NCBI GenBank assembly: GCA_017935825.1
Contig: JAGBGW010000265.1
Coordinates: 1 to 5,112 of the forward strand
Reading direction: 5' to 3'
Length of the DNA stretch: 5,112 nt
From: Clostridia bacterium
GTDB lineage: Bacteria; Bacillota; Clostridia; Christensenellales; Maliibacteriaceae
Part shown: positions 1 to 4,811 of the stretch, piece by piece
Layout: each line of letters begins with the position of its first letter
How positions within the stretch are numbered: the stretch's first letter is position 1
Translations under genes and position numbers: made by a program
Notes under the pieces: generated by a model
The model's database searches: none
What the model was told of the DNA's origin: nothing
What the model saw: the letters and a program-made list of their open reading frames with translations, nothing else

Positions 1-23
1 ATTCTAACCTGTGTTTCATGCAT
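1..23 (-). CDS. Possible 5' end of a leftward gene leaving the window (very weak)
   Basis: On the minus strand an AGGAG motif (40-36) lies 12 nt before an ATG at 23-21 and 16 nt before another ATG at 19-17. Both reading frames stay open to the window edge, but that is only about six or seven codons (MHETQVR or MKHRLE), so the coding evidence is almost nil. No convincing minus-strand promoter precedes it; the nearest -10-like hexamer, TACAAT (92-87), lacks a well-spaced -35. It is listed because the ribosome binding site is good and divergence from the promoter at 114-141 would explain the long intergenic region. It could equally be chance. Confidence 0.2.
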
Positions 24-113
24 ATGAAAGCACCACTCCTATCCCCAAAATTGCCCAAAGCCTGCGGAATTTTCTTCCGCTTCGGCATTGTAATTAGTCG
101 ATTCATCCGCTAT

Positions 114-141
114 TTGCAAAAAGCACAATATGTGGTATAAT
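114..141 (+). promoter_or_regulatory. Sigma-A-type promoter with extended -10
   Basis: A TTGCAA -35 (114-119) is separated by 16 nt from a perfect TATAAT -10 (136-141). A TG at 133-134, one base before the -10, makes it an extended -10 promoter. The predicted transcription start is near 148. The transcript would run into the terminator at 346-380 before the gene at 405, so it is either a regulated leader of that gene or a short independent RNA. Confidence 0.7.
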
Positions 142-157
142 CGCCTTGCAAAAAGCA
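114..157 (+). repeat. 12-bp direct repeat flanking the promoter core (operator candidate)
   Basis: TTGCAAAAAGCA occurs at 114-125 and again, identically, at 146-157, offset 32 bp or about three helical turns. The first copy covers the -35 and the second covers the predicted start site. The TTGCAA half is itself palindromic. This geometry is what a dimeric or looping repressor site would look like, but no regulator gene is visible in the window, so the operator role is inference. Confidence 0.5.
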
Positions 158-380
158 GATTTTTCAGTGGTTTTTCCCTGTTTCTGCGAAAAAATTGCGC
201 ACGAACAGACACACTTTTACCACTAAAGTGCAGGTTATAACTTTACTCCTGTTTTGGCAATCTGTCAATAGAAATTTTGAAACTTTTTCCTGTTTTTTGC
301 GTTTTATTCAAAAATCGCCCCGCAGACAAGATGCATAAGACAAGCAAAAGCGCAGTAAAATCTACTGCGCTTTTTATTAT
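148..380 (+). ncRNA. Putative leader RNA or small RNA (promoter to terminator)
   Basis: The promoter at 114-141 and the terminator at 346-380 delimit a predicted transcript of about 230 nt with no supported ORF. It contains three T-rich CCTGTTT motifs, an imperfect direct repeat of about 20 nt (239-258 and 281-300), and a possible H-type pseudoknot at 224-251. I do not recognise a known riboswitch, T-box (no GGTGG anticodon-response motif) or 6S RNA. The ribosome binding site of the downstream gene starts about 10 nt after the terminator T-run, which favours an attenuated leader over an independent RNA. Confidence 0.4.
346..380 (+). terminator. Intrinsic terminator or attenuator upstream of the gene at 405
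   Basis: A perfect 12-bp stem, AAAAGCGCAGTA (346-357) with TACTGCGCTTTT (363-374), encloses a 5-nt loop (AAATC) and is followed by a T-rich tail (371-380). The A-run on the 5' side makes it potentially bidirectional. It sits only about 10 nt before the ribosome binding site of the gene at 405, a typical position for a transcription attenuator. No clear competing antiterminator was found by eye. Confidence 0.8.
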
Positions 381-404
381 GAAAAAAAGAAAGGGGCTTT
401 CCCT

Positions 405-938
405 GTGTACGATATGAAACAGGATACAAAACAGGATACAAAACAGGAAGCAAAATACGATGACGTATTTGACCTTGCAAGGTGCGGCGTGCTCTTTGCG
501 CAGGACGATGCAGGCGGCTTTTCTCTGCCCGAGGATGCGGCAAAAATTCTTCTTCTGCCCTCGGGCACCTTTTTGTGCGCAAAAGATACCTTTTATTTTG
601 ACGGCAGCTGCGGCGCCACCCGTATGTACAATGTTTTGCGATTGCTGTGTCACGACATCCCCACGCAGATTTTTGACATGCCCGTTACATCCCTTCGGGA
701 TTACCAGACGGGCATCGGATTTGATCTGAAAAAAGAAAAGACCTATCCCCTCTGCCCCATGGATGCACAGGCCATTGCGCTGGATGTGCAATCGGGCAGC
801 ATCGTGCTTACCGCGGATGAAGAAAACCTGTGCCTGACCCTTTATGCCGCCGCATGGCACAAAAACCGCCCCCGCGCCGCGCAGATTCTATCGCAGATGC
901 GCACCTTTATGCGAAGCTGGATCATGCAGCGCGCGTAG
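405..938 (+). CDS. Hypothetical protein of unknown function, 177 aa
   Basis: I do not recognise this protein family. The GTG start at 405 is chosen because AAGGGG (391-396) lies 8 nt upstream; the ATG three codons later at 414 would be about 17 nt from it. The N-terminus is a low-complexity hydrophilic stretch, KQDTKQDTKQEA (residues 5-16), encoded by a 12-bp tandem DNA repeat. Residues 20-177 look like a compact globular domain with alternating hydrophobic stretches (ILLLPSGTFLCA near 48-59, SIVLTADEENLCLTLYAA near 132-149). No signal peptide, transmembrane segment or catalytic motif is visible. The C-terminus (about 155-177) is basic and probably helical. The gene is convergent with the minus-strand operon and is not obviously part of its pathway. 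Its stop codon abuts the first hairpin of an intergenic array. That it is a real gene is supported by the start signals, ordinary amino-acid composition and flanking transcription signals; its function is unknown. Confidence 0.75.
   Translation: MYDMKQDTKQDTKQEAKYDDVFDLARCGVLFAQDDAGGFSLPEDAAKILLLPSGTFLCAKDTFYFDGSCGATRMYNVLRLLCHDIPTQIFDMPVTSLRDYQTGIGFDLKKEKTYPLCPMDAQAIALDVQSGSIVLTADEENLCLTLYAAAWHKNRPRAAQILSQMRTFMRSWIMQRA
417..452 (+). repeat. 12-bp tandem repeat within the N-terminal coding region
   Basis: Three consecutive 12-bp units (417-428, 429-440, 441-452) begin with AAACAGGA; the first two are identical and the third diverges at its end. They encode KQDT, KQDT and KQEA. Being a multiple of three, the unit can expand or shrink without shifting frame, which is typical of slippage in a disordered N-terminus. 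Confidence 0.85.
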
Positions 939-1055
939 CGGTGTGCGCAGGGCGCACACCGCAGTGAAATTTTTCCTGCGGAAAAGTGAAATTTGCCCTT
1001 CGGGCAAGTGAAATATTGCTTCGCAATGTGAAATTTGCGATGCTTTGCATCGCAA
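938..1055 (+). repeat. Array of five hairpins joined by GTGAAAT linkers
   Basis: Five perfect stem-loops stand in a row: 938-962 (11-bp stem, loop AGG), 971-985 (TTTTCC stem, loop TGC), 993-1007 (TTGCCC stem, loop TTC), 1015-1027 (ATTGC stem, loop TTC) and 1035-1055 (TTGCGATGC stem, loop TTT). The four linkers at 964-970, 986-992, 1008-1014 and 1028-1034 are identical GTGAAAT heptamers; one extra A (963) precedes the first. Every stem closes with C-G next to a three-base loop although the stem sequences differ. The first stem starts at the last base of the stop codon of the gene ending at 938. The array lies in the sense orientation of that gene, so it would form its 3' untranslated region. 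Confidence 0.9.
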
Positions 1056-1064
1056 GTTTTATTT
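1035..1064 (+). terminator. Probable intrinsic terminator of the gene at 405-938
   Basis: The last hairpin of the left array has a 9-bp stem, TTGCGATGC (1035-1043) with GCATCGCAA (1047-1055), and is followed by GTTTTATTT (1056-1064). It is the only hairpin of that array with a T-rich tail, so transcription of the plus-strand gene probably ends here. The tail is interrupted by G and A, so efficiency may be moderate. Confidence 0.5.
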
Positions 1065-1106
1065 GGTTGGGGTAATTGGGGCGTTTGGATTTCTATCATT
1101 GCTGTC

Positions 1107-1206
1107 GTAGGGACCGTGTTCCCACACGGTCCGCCAACGTTGGATTTTGCGCATACGTTTTCGCAACGGGCATCGTGTGCCCTTTAGGGTATGGCCCGTT
1201 CCCTAC
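1107..1206. repeat. ~100-bp element with GTAGGGA/TCCCTAC terminal inverted repeats (MITE-like)
   Basis: GTAGGGA (1107-1113) and its exact reverse complement TCCCTAC (1200-1206) bound the element. Inside lie a hairpin GGACCGTGT/ACACGGTCC (1111-1119 with 1124-1132), a perfect 10-bp palindrome CCAACGTTGG (1134-1143), and a longer imperfect hairpin opened by AACGGGC (1165-1171) and GCCCGTT (1194-1200) with an inner GTGCCC/GGGTAT stem around the TTTA loop (1183-1186). No ORF and no clear target-site duplication are visible. The architecture resembles a miniature non-autonomous repeat, but mobility is inferred only from the terminal repeats. Confidence 0.6.
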
Positions 1207-1227
1207 AGAGTATGATATAACTCAAAC

Positions 1228-1264
1228 AAAAATCGGACACACACGTTTGTGCATCCGATTTTTT
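1228..1264 (-). terminator. Intrinsic terminator of the minus-strand operon (probably bidirectional)
   Basis: AAAAATCGGA (1228-1237) pairs perfectly with TCCGATTTTT (1254-1263), with an additional weak inner pairing CACA/TGTG (1238-1241, 1248-1251). On the minus strand the stem runs into TTTTTGTTTGAG, giving a U-rich tail; on the plus strand it ends in six T residues. It lies about 115 nt beyond the stop codon of the DUF362 gene, on the far side of the right hairpin array, and would end that operon. Confidence 0.7.
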
Positions 1265-1276
1265 ACCATATTCAAC

Positions 1277-1383
1277 TCGTCCGAAGGACGAATATCACTT
1301 GCCCGAAGGGCAAATATCACATTGCGCAGCAATATATCACGTGCCGCAAGGCACATATCACTGCTGACCGCAGCGCGGTCAGC
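1277..1383 (-). repeat. Array of five hairpins joined by GTGATAT linkers
   Basis: Read on the minus strand, the hairpins are 1383-1363 (GCTGACCGC stem, loop GCT), 1354-1341 (GTGCC stem, loop TTGC), 1333-1321 (ATTGC stem, loop TGC), 1313-1299 (TTGCCC stem, loop TTC) and 1291-1277 (TCGTCC stem, loop TTC). The linkers at 1361-1355, 1340-1334, 1320-1314 and 1298-1292 are all GTGATAT, with one extra A before the first; a degenerate GTTGAAT (1276-1270) follows the last hairpin. The TGA stop of the DUF362 gene (1381-1379) lies inside the first stem. Orientation relative to the upstream gene is the same as in the left array. Confidence 0.9.
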
Positions 1384-2464
1384 CCATGTGGTCCTGCAGG
1401 AATTCCATGATCTGGTCTGCGCGGGGCGGACAGCCACCGAGGGAGTACTTACAACCCTTTGTACAGTTGCCTACGCCCAGGTTACCGCAGTTTTCCATGC
1501 CGCGGAAGCCCTGCCCGATGCAGACTTTGTCGTCCAGCCAGCCAAGACGTCCCATTTCGTCCAGACGGTACAGCGCATGGATGAGAGAACCGTAGCATGC
1601 CGAGCAGGCATCTTTTTCTTCCACGTGGCGGCCAAGTGCCTTGGCGCGGCGGGAAAGCACGGGCATACGGCCTGCACCCGAAGCATCGTTGAGCTCTTCC
1701 AGCGTATCGTCGGTGAAGTCCATGGAACCTGCACCCATACGGGCGGCCATTTCGATGTAGGGCACTTCGTCCAGATCGATACCCATCATGGCGCAGACGC
1801 AAGTGTCGATCAGTACGGAGTCATAACCCAGCAGCACGCGGTTCATGGGAATGGGGTTGCCGCCCTCTTCAAAATCAAGGTCGCCGCAGATGCCGTCGAC
1901 GATGGTCAGATTAGGCTTCAAAATGGTGCCCAGCTTTGCGATGGGCTGATGCAGACCCTGGGTATGGAAGCGGCGCTTCTCACGGTCGGGGATGCAGCCC
2001 TTCATATTCTTCAGCGCACAGGTCATGGTGGTCTGGCAATGACCCTTCAAAACAGGCATATTGATCAGGTAATCCACATTCATGGGTGCATCGCAGACGT
2101 TGATGCCACCGTAGGATTTGAAAGAATCACCTTTCAGGTCCAGCAGCTTTACGCCGTACTTTGCGGCGATGTCGTGGTAGCCGCAGACGGAGAATGCACG
2201 CTTGGTGGAGTCGCCCACCCAGGAGCCTTCCATGATGGTGATGTCGAACTTGCCATGGGACTGCAGGTATTCAATGACGCCGCAGATCAGCTCTGTATGG
2301 GTGGTGGCACCGGAGTCAGGCTTTTTTGCTACAACAAGGTTGGGCTTGATGCCGATGGTCATGCCGTCGCGAAGTTCACCTGCGATATTGGCATGCTCCA
2401 TGAGCTTTTGCACCATGTTCCCCATATCCTGACCGTAGATGACGGCGATTTTATTCTTATCCAT
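1379..2464 (-). CDS. DUF362 domain-containing protein with cysteine-rich C-terminus
   Basis: The protein matches the DUF362 family, whose biochemical role is not generally established; some members are annotated as Fe-S centre proteins. With the start at 2464 it has 361 residues. Family-like motifs are IGIKPNLV (37-44), the MEGSWVGDS segment (78-86), MPVLKGHCQTTMTCALKNMKGCIP (136-159, quoted only as a landmark) and KPNLTIVDGI (183-192). The tail holds CSAC (287-290), C315, and C326-x7-C334-x3-C338-x6-C345-PP, a possible metal or Fe-S ligand set, though not a classical ferredoxin CxxCxxCxxxCP. No signal peptide or membrane segment is seen, so it is likely cytosolic. The start at 2464 is preferred over an in-frame ATG at 2494 because AAAGGAG (2480-2474) lies 9 nt upstream, and the longer form would overlap the dehydrogenase gene. 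The upstream stop is only 4 nt before the start, implying translational coupling. It is the last gene of the operon; its stop codon is embedded in a hairpin. Confidence 0.88.
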   Translation of the reverse strand: MDKNKIAVIYGQDMGNMVQKLMEHANIAGELRDGMTIGIKPNLVVAKKPDSGATTHTELICGVIEYLQSHGKFDITIMEGSWVGDSTKRAFSVCGYHDIAAKYGVKLLDLKGDSFKSYGGINVCDAPMNVDYLINMPVLKGHCQTTMTCALKNMKGCIPDREKRRFHTQGLHQPIAKLGTILKPNLTIVDGICGDLDFEEGGNPIPMNRVLLGYDSVLIDTCVCAMMGIDLDEVPYIEMAARMGAGSMDFTDDTLEELNDASGAGRMPVLSRRAKALGRHVEEKDACSACYGSLIHALYRLDEMGRLGWLDDKVCIGQGFRGMENCGNLGVGNCTKGCKYSLGGCPPRADQIMEFLQDHMG

Positions 2465-2468
2465 GGAA

Positions 2469-3449
2469 TTATTCTCCTTTATAAACTTCCTCATTGATCA
2501 GGTGACGGGGACGCTTGCCCTCGATGGCAGGCAGCAGGTTCTGGGCAGTGTGGTTTGCAATGATCATGCGTGCCTCTGCGCTGTCCACGCCAACGTGGGG
2601 CGTGATGACGATATTGTCCAGCTGCATAAATGCAGGGTTGATGTTGGGTTCGCCCACGAATACGTCACAGGCTGCACCTGCAATGCGGTGGGTGCGAAGG
2701 GCTTTCAAGAGCGCCTCTTCATCCACAACGGGACCGCGCGCCATGTTGACAAGGTGTGCGGAGGGCTTCATCAGTTCAAACTCGCGTTCGCCGATGAGAC
2801 CTTCGGTCTCGGGGGTAAGGGGGGTATGGAGGCTGATGACATCCGCGGTGGAAAGAAGCTCGTCAAGGGAAAGATACGTCGCCTCGTATTTTGCCTCTTC
2901 TTCGGCGGACAGCTGATGGCGGCTGTAGTAGACGATCTTCATGCCCAGTGCGATGGCGCGGCGGGCAACTGCCTTGCCGATGCGTCCCATGCCAACGATG
3001 CCCAACGTCTTGCCCATGGCGATCCAGCTGGGATAGGCAGCCAGACCCCAGCTGTAGTCGGGGTTGGTGCGCATCTGGCGGTCACGCCAGGTGATGGTGC
3101 GAAGCGTGTCCAGAATCATGCCGATGGTGAACTCTGCGGTGGGTTCGCAAACTGCATCGGGAGTGTTGCAGACCATGACACCGTACTTGGTGCAGTCCTC
3201 CACGTTGATGGAGTCGTATCCTGCGCCGAAGCTGGTGACAGCCTTCAGGCGCTTGCAGTGCTTCAGAACTTCTTCATTCAGATAAGTAAACAAAATCACC
3301 GCACCGTCTGCATCTTCGATCAGAGGGATCAGCTCCTCTGCGGTGAGGAAGCCGGTCTTCTCGGGAAAGATCAGTTCGCAGTCTTTATAGTCGGGGAACC
3401 ACGCAAGGGGCATTTTGCAGGTGATGAGGATTTTCGGTTTGCGTTCCAT
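2469..3449 (-). CDS. D-2-hydroxyacid dehydrogenase (glyoxylate/hydroxypyruvate reductase-like)
   Basis: This 326-residue protein has the full length and layout of NAD(P)-dependent D-isomer-specific 2-hydroxyacid dehydrogenases, which reversibly reduce 2-oxoacids to D-2-hydroxyacids in the cytosol. Visible landmarks are the substrate-domain motif FGAGYDSINV (74-83), the Rossmann glycine motif GMGRIG (153-158), and the catalytic trio Arg238 (in NMARGPVVDEEAL), Glu267 (in DVFVGEP) and His285 (in ITPHVGVDS). After the second nucleotide-binding strand the sequence is VYYSRH (173-178) with no acidic residue; Ser176/Arg177 there suggests NADP(H) rather than NAD(H), as in glyoxylate/hydroxypyruvate reductases. 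The exact 2-oxoacid cannot be told from sequence. The ATG at 3449 is preceded by AAAAGGAG (3468-3461) at 11 nt. It lies 30 nt after the C69 gene and 4 nt before DUF362, so it is the middle gene of the operon and may act on a product derived from that peptidase; this link is inference. Confidence 0.93.
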   Translation of the reverse strand: MERKPKILITCKMPLAWFPDYKDCELIFPEKTGFLTAEELIPLIEDADGAVILFTYLNEEVLKHCKRLKAVTSFGAGYDSINVEDCTKYGVMVCNTPDAVCEPTAEFTIGMILDTLRTITWRDRQMRTNPDYSWGLAAYPSWIAMGKTLGIVGMGRIGKAVARRAIALGMKIVYYSRHQLSAEEEAKYEATYLSLDELLSTADVISLHTPLTPETEGLIGEREFELMKPSAHLVNMARGPVVDEEALLKALRTHRIAGAACDVFVGEPNINPAFMQLDNIVITPHVGVDSAEARMIIANHTAQNLLPAIEGKRPRHLINEEVYKGE

Positions 3450-3479
3450 ATTATATTGTACTCCTTTTATTGATTTTCG

Positions 3480-4811
3480 TTATTTTTCTTCGGGGCGCTT
3501 CTGACCAAGCACAGCGTCCTTCTTGCGCCAATAATTCCTGTGCAGGAAGCCGCCCATGGGTCTGCCCTTTTCGGTGCATTTGGAAAGGGTCTCTTCGATC
3601 AGCGCCACTTCCGCATCCAGCGCGCTCTTGGCGATGGGCGAAAGCACCGCGCCGGGCGGACGGGAGATATGCAGCTGTTCTGTCTGCATGAAGAAGCGAT
3701 CTTCCAGCGCATCGCGCTTTCGAAGGTAGTCTTCCATGACGTCCTCGGGGATTCGTCCCTGCAAGTATGCACGGTGCAGCTGTTCACGCCACAGCCATGC
3801 TTCTCTCGATGCACGGGCGGCATACAGCGGAAATACCAGCTGTGTGGTCTGCGCCGTCATCCAGTAGGGTTTGAAGATGGCGATACAGGGAGTGGACATA
3901 CCCGTGACGTACTCGGTGGAAAAACCGGGCGAGATACGGGACACCATAGACCCTGTGGTGTGGCTTGCGCCGATGTGGGCGCCTGCATGCATGCAAACAT
4001 CGCCGCAGCCGCCACGGCCGAAGGGGCTGGAAGTTTCCCTGTGGCTTCGAAGTGCTTTGATCATGTCGCGGGTGGTCAGGTTGCCCGTTGCAAGAATTTC
4101 CATGCTCTGTGCACGGCGCACCTGCGCCTGTGCAAAACGAGTGCGAAGGGGATCGGAAAAGCACTTGGCAAAGCTGAAATCCGCACGGGATTTACAGCGA
4201 CGGTTCTGAATGCAGTATTCAATGGCACCTGCGTGGATGTCATCAAAATCGTTCTCGATGGTGAGGCAGTTGGAGATGGTGTAGACACTTCGCACCTGCT
4301 TCATTGCCCAAAATTCCCCCGCCGTCTCCAGCACAAATGCCTCGTGGGCATCGGTGATGAGGAAACTGTTGTGGTAGTAGAAGGGCTTATCGTAGCCGCA
4401 GTCACCGCCCTGTCCGTAGCGGATGAGCATGGAGATGATATAATCCACGGCATCGCGGGCGGTGGCGCAGCGTTCAAGGGCAAGGCGTACAAGATCCATG
4501 CCGGTCAGCCCTGAATCTTTCTTGATGGGTTCACGGGTGAAAACGGCTTCGTTGCCGATATGCACGCCGTATTCGTTGGCGCCCATTTCCGCGCCCCAGA
4601 TCCACGAGGGTTTGCAAAGCAGGCAGGCGTTGGTATGGGCTGCCTGTGCGATGGTCATATAGGTACACTGCACCGTGGCATCTTCGGGATAATCCACGGC
4701 GAAGGTGCGGATCACCTGCTGCGGTTCGTTGGGACTTCTGTCGCTGTTTTTTGCAAAGAGGATGGAACCATCCTGTGTATGAGAGCCAAGGGCTACCAGC
4801 GTATCACACAT
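3480..4811 (-). CDS. Secernin-like C69-family peptidase (Ntn-hydrolase)
   Basis: The protein closely resembles the secernin branch of peptidase family C69, N-terminal-nucleophile hydrolases that cleave dipeptides or related amides. With the start at 4811 it is 443 residues, usual for the family. Cys2 directly follows the initiator Met (MCDTLVALG) and is the expected nucleophile, freed by Met removal. Further landmarks are KNSDR (21-25), WIWGAEMGANEYGVHIGNEA (70-89), the GMDLVRLALER segment (104-114), YGQGGDCG (132-139), a LETAGEFWA region (161-169), a CGDVCMHAG loop (269-277) and IAIFKPYW (310-317). No signal peptide, so probably cytosolic. The start at ATG 4811 is preferred over the in-frame GTG at 4817 because GGGGG (4823-4819) is 7 nt before the ATG but practically touches the GTG. 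It is the first gene of the minus-strand operon and divergent from the C26 gene. Substrate unknown; bacterial C69 enzymes are usually called dipeptidases, while the vertebrate secernins have no clearly defined peptidase role. Confidence 0.92.
   Translation of the reverse strand: MCDTLVALGSHTQDGSILFAKNSDRSPNEPQQVIRTFAVDYPEDATVQCTYMTIAQAAHTNACLLCKPSWIWGAEMGANEYGVHIGNEAVFTREPIKKDSGLTGMDLVRLALERCATARDAVDYIISMLIRYGQGGDCGYDKPFYYHNSFLITDAHEAFVLETAGEFWAMKQVRSVYTISNCLTIENDFDDIHAGAIEYCIQNRRCKSRADFSFAKCFSDPLRTRFAQAQVRRAQSMEILATGNLTTRDMIKALRSHRETSSPFGRGGCGDVCMHAGAHIGASHTTGSMVSRISPGFSTEYVTGMSTPCIAIFKPYWMTAQTTQLVFPLYAARASREAWLWREQLHRAYLQGRIPEDVMEDYLRKRDALEDRFFMQTEQLHISRPPGAVLSPIAKSALDAEVALIEETLSKCTEKGRPMGGFLHRNYWRKKDAVLGQKRPEEK

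Larger units (their letters stand above)
24..404. other. Intergenic/leader region, about 380 bases without a supported gene
   Basis: This T-rich stretch has no ORF with plausible protein composition; the long minus-strand ORF crossing it is a shadow of the gene at 405-938. From left to right it holds a small hairpin (64-69 pairing 75-80, GCGGAA/TTCCGC), a sigma-A-type promoter (114-141), a 12-bp direct repeat around that promoter, three CCTGTTT motifs (177-183, 248-254, 289-295), a possible pseudoknot (224-251) and an intrinsic terminator (346-380). The combination suggests either a structured 5' leader with attenuation or a separate small RNA upstream of the gene at 405. Confidence 0.6.
939..1378. 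other. Intergenic region between convergent genes, filled with structured repeats
   Basis: About 440 bases separate the stop codons of the plus-strand gene and the minus-strand operon, and no supported gene lies between them. Nearly all of it is palindromic: the GTGAAAT hairpin array (938-1055), a ~100-bp inverted-repeat element (1107-1206), a terminator hairpin (1228-1264) and the GTGATAT hairpin array (1277-1383). Only 1056-1106 and 1207-1227 show no clear structure. Confidence 0.8.

Noticed and set aside
148..380. T-box, 6S RNA or a known riboswitch in the leader
   Set aside because: No recognisable signature motifs of these classes could be found by eye; a covariance-model search would be needed to exclude them fully.
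243..860. 205-codon minus-strand ORF opposite the gene at 405-938
   Set aside because: It reads through the terminator and T-rich leader and lacks a ribosome binding site; the plus-strand ORF has AAGGGG at correct spacing and better composition.
938..1383. CRISPR array
   Set aside because: The constant unit is only 7 nt and the intervening 13-21-nt segments are themselves perfect palindromes, unlike CRISPR repeats and spacers; no cas genes are present.
2465..2494. Upstream ATG at 2494 as start of the DUF362 protein
   Set aside because: It would overlap the dehydrogenase gene and ignores the AAAGGAG placed 9 nt before the ATG at 2464.
1076..2497. 473-codon plus-strand ORF antisense to the DUF362 gene
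   Set aside because: It runs through the intergenic hairpins, has no ribosome binding site and gives an unnatural composition; the minus-strand frame matches DUF362 with proper start signals.
2439..3473. 344-codon plus-strand ORF opposite the dehydrogenase gene
   Set aside because: Shadow frame; the minus strand carries all dehydrogenase motifs.
3540..4514. 324-codon plus-strand ORF opposite the C69 gene
   Set aside because: Shadow frame with His/Gly/Ala-rich composition and no family resemblance; the minus strand is a clear secernin-like protein.
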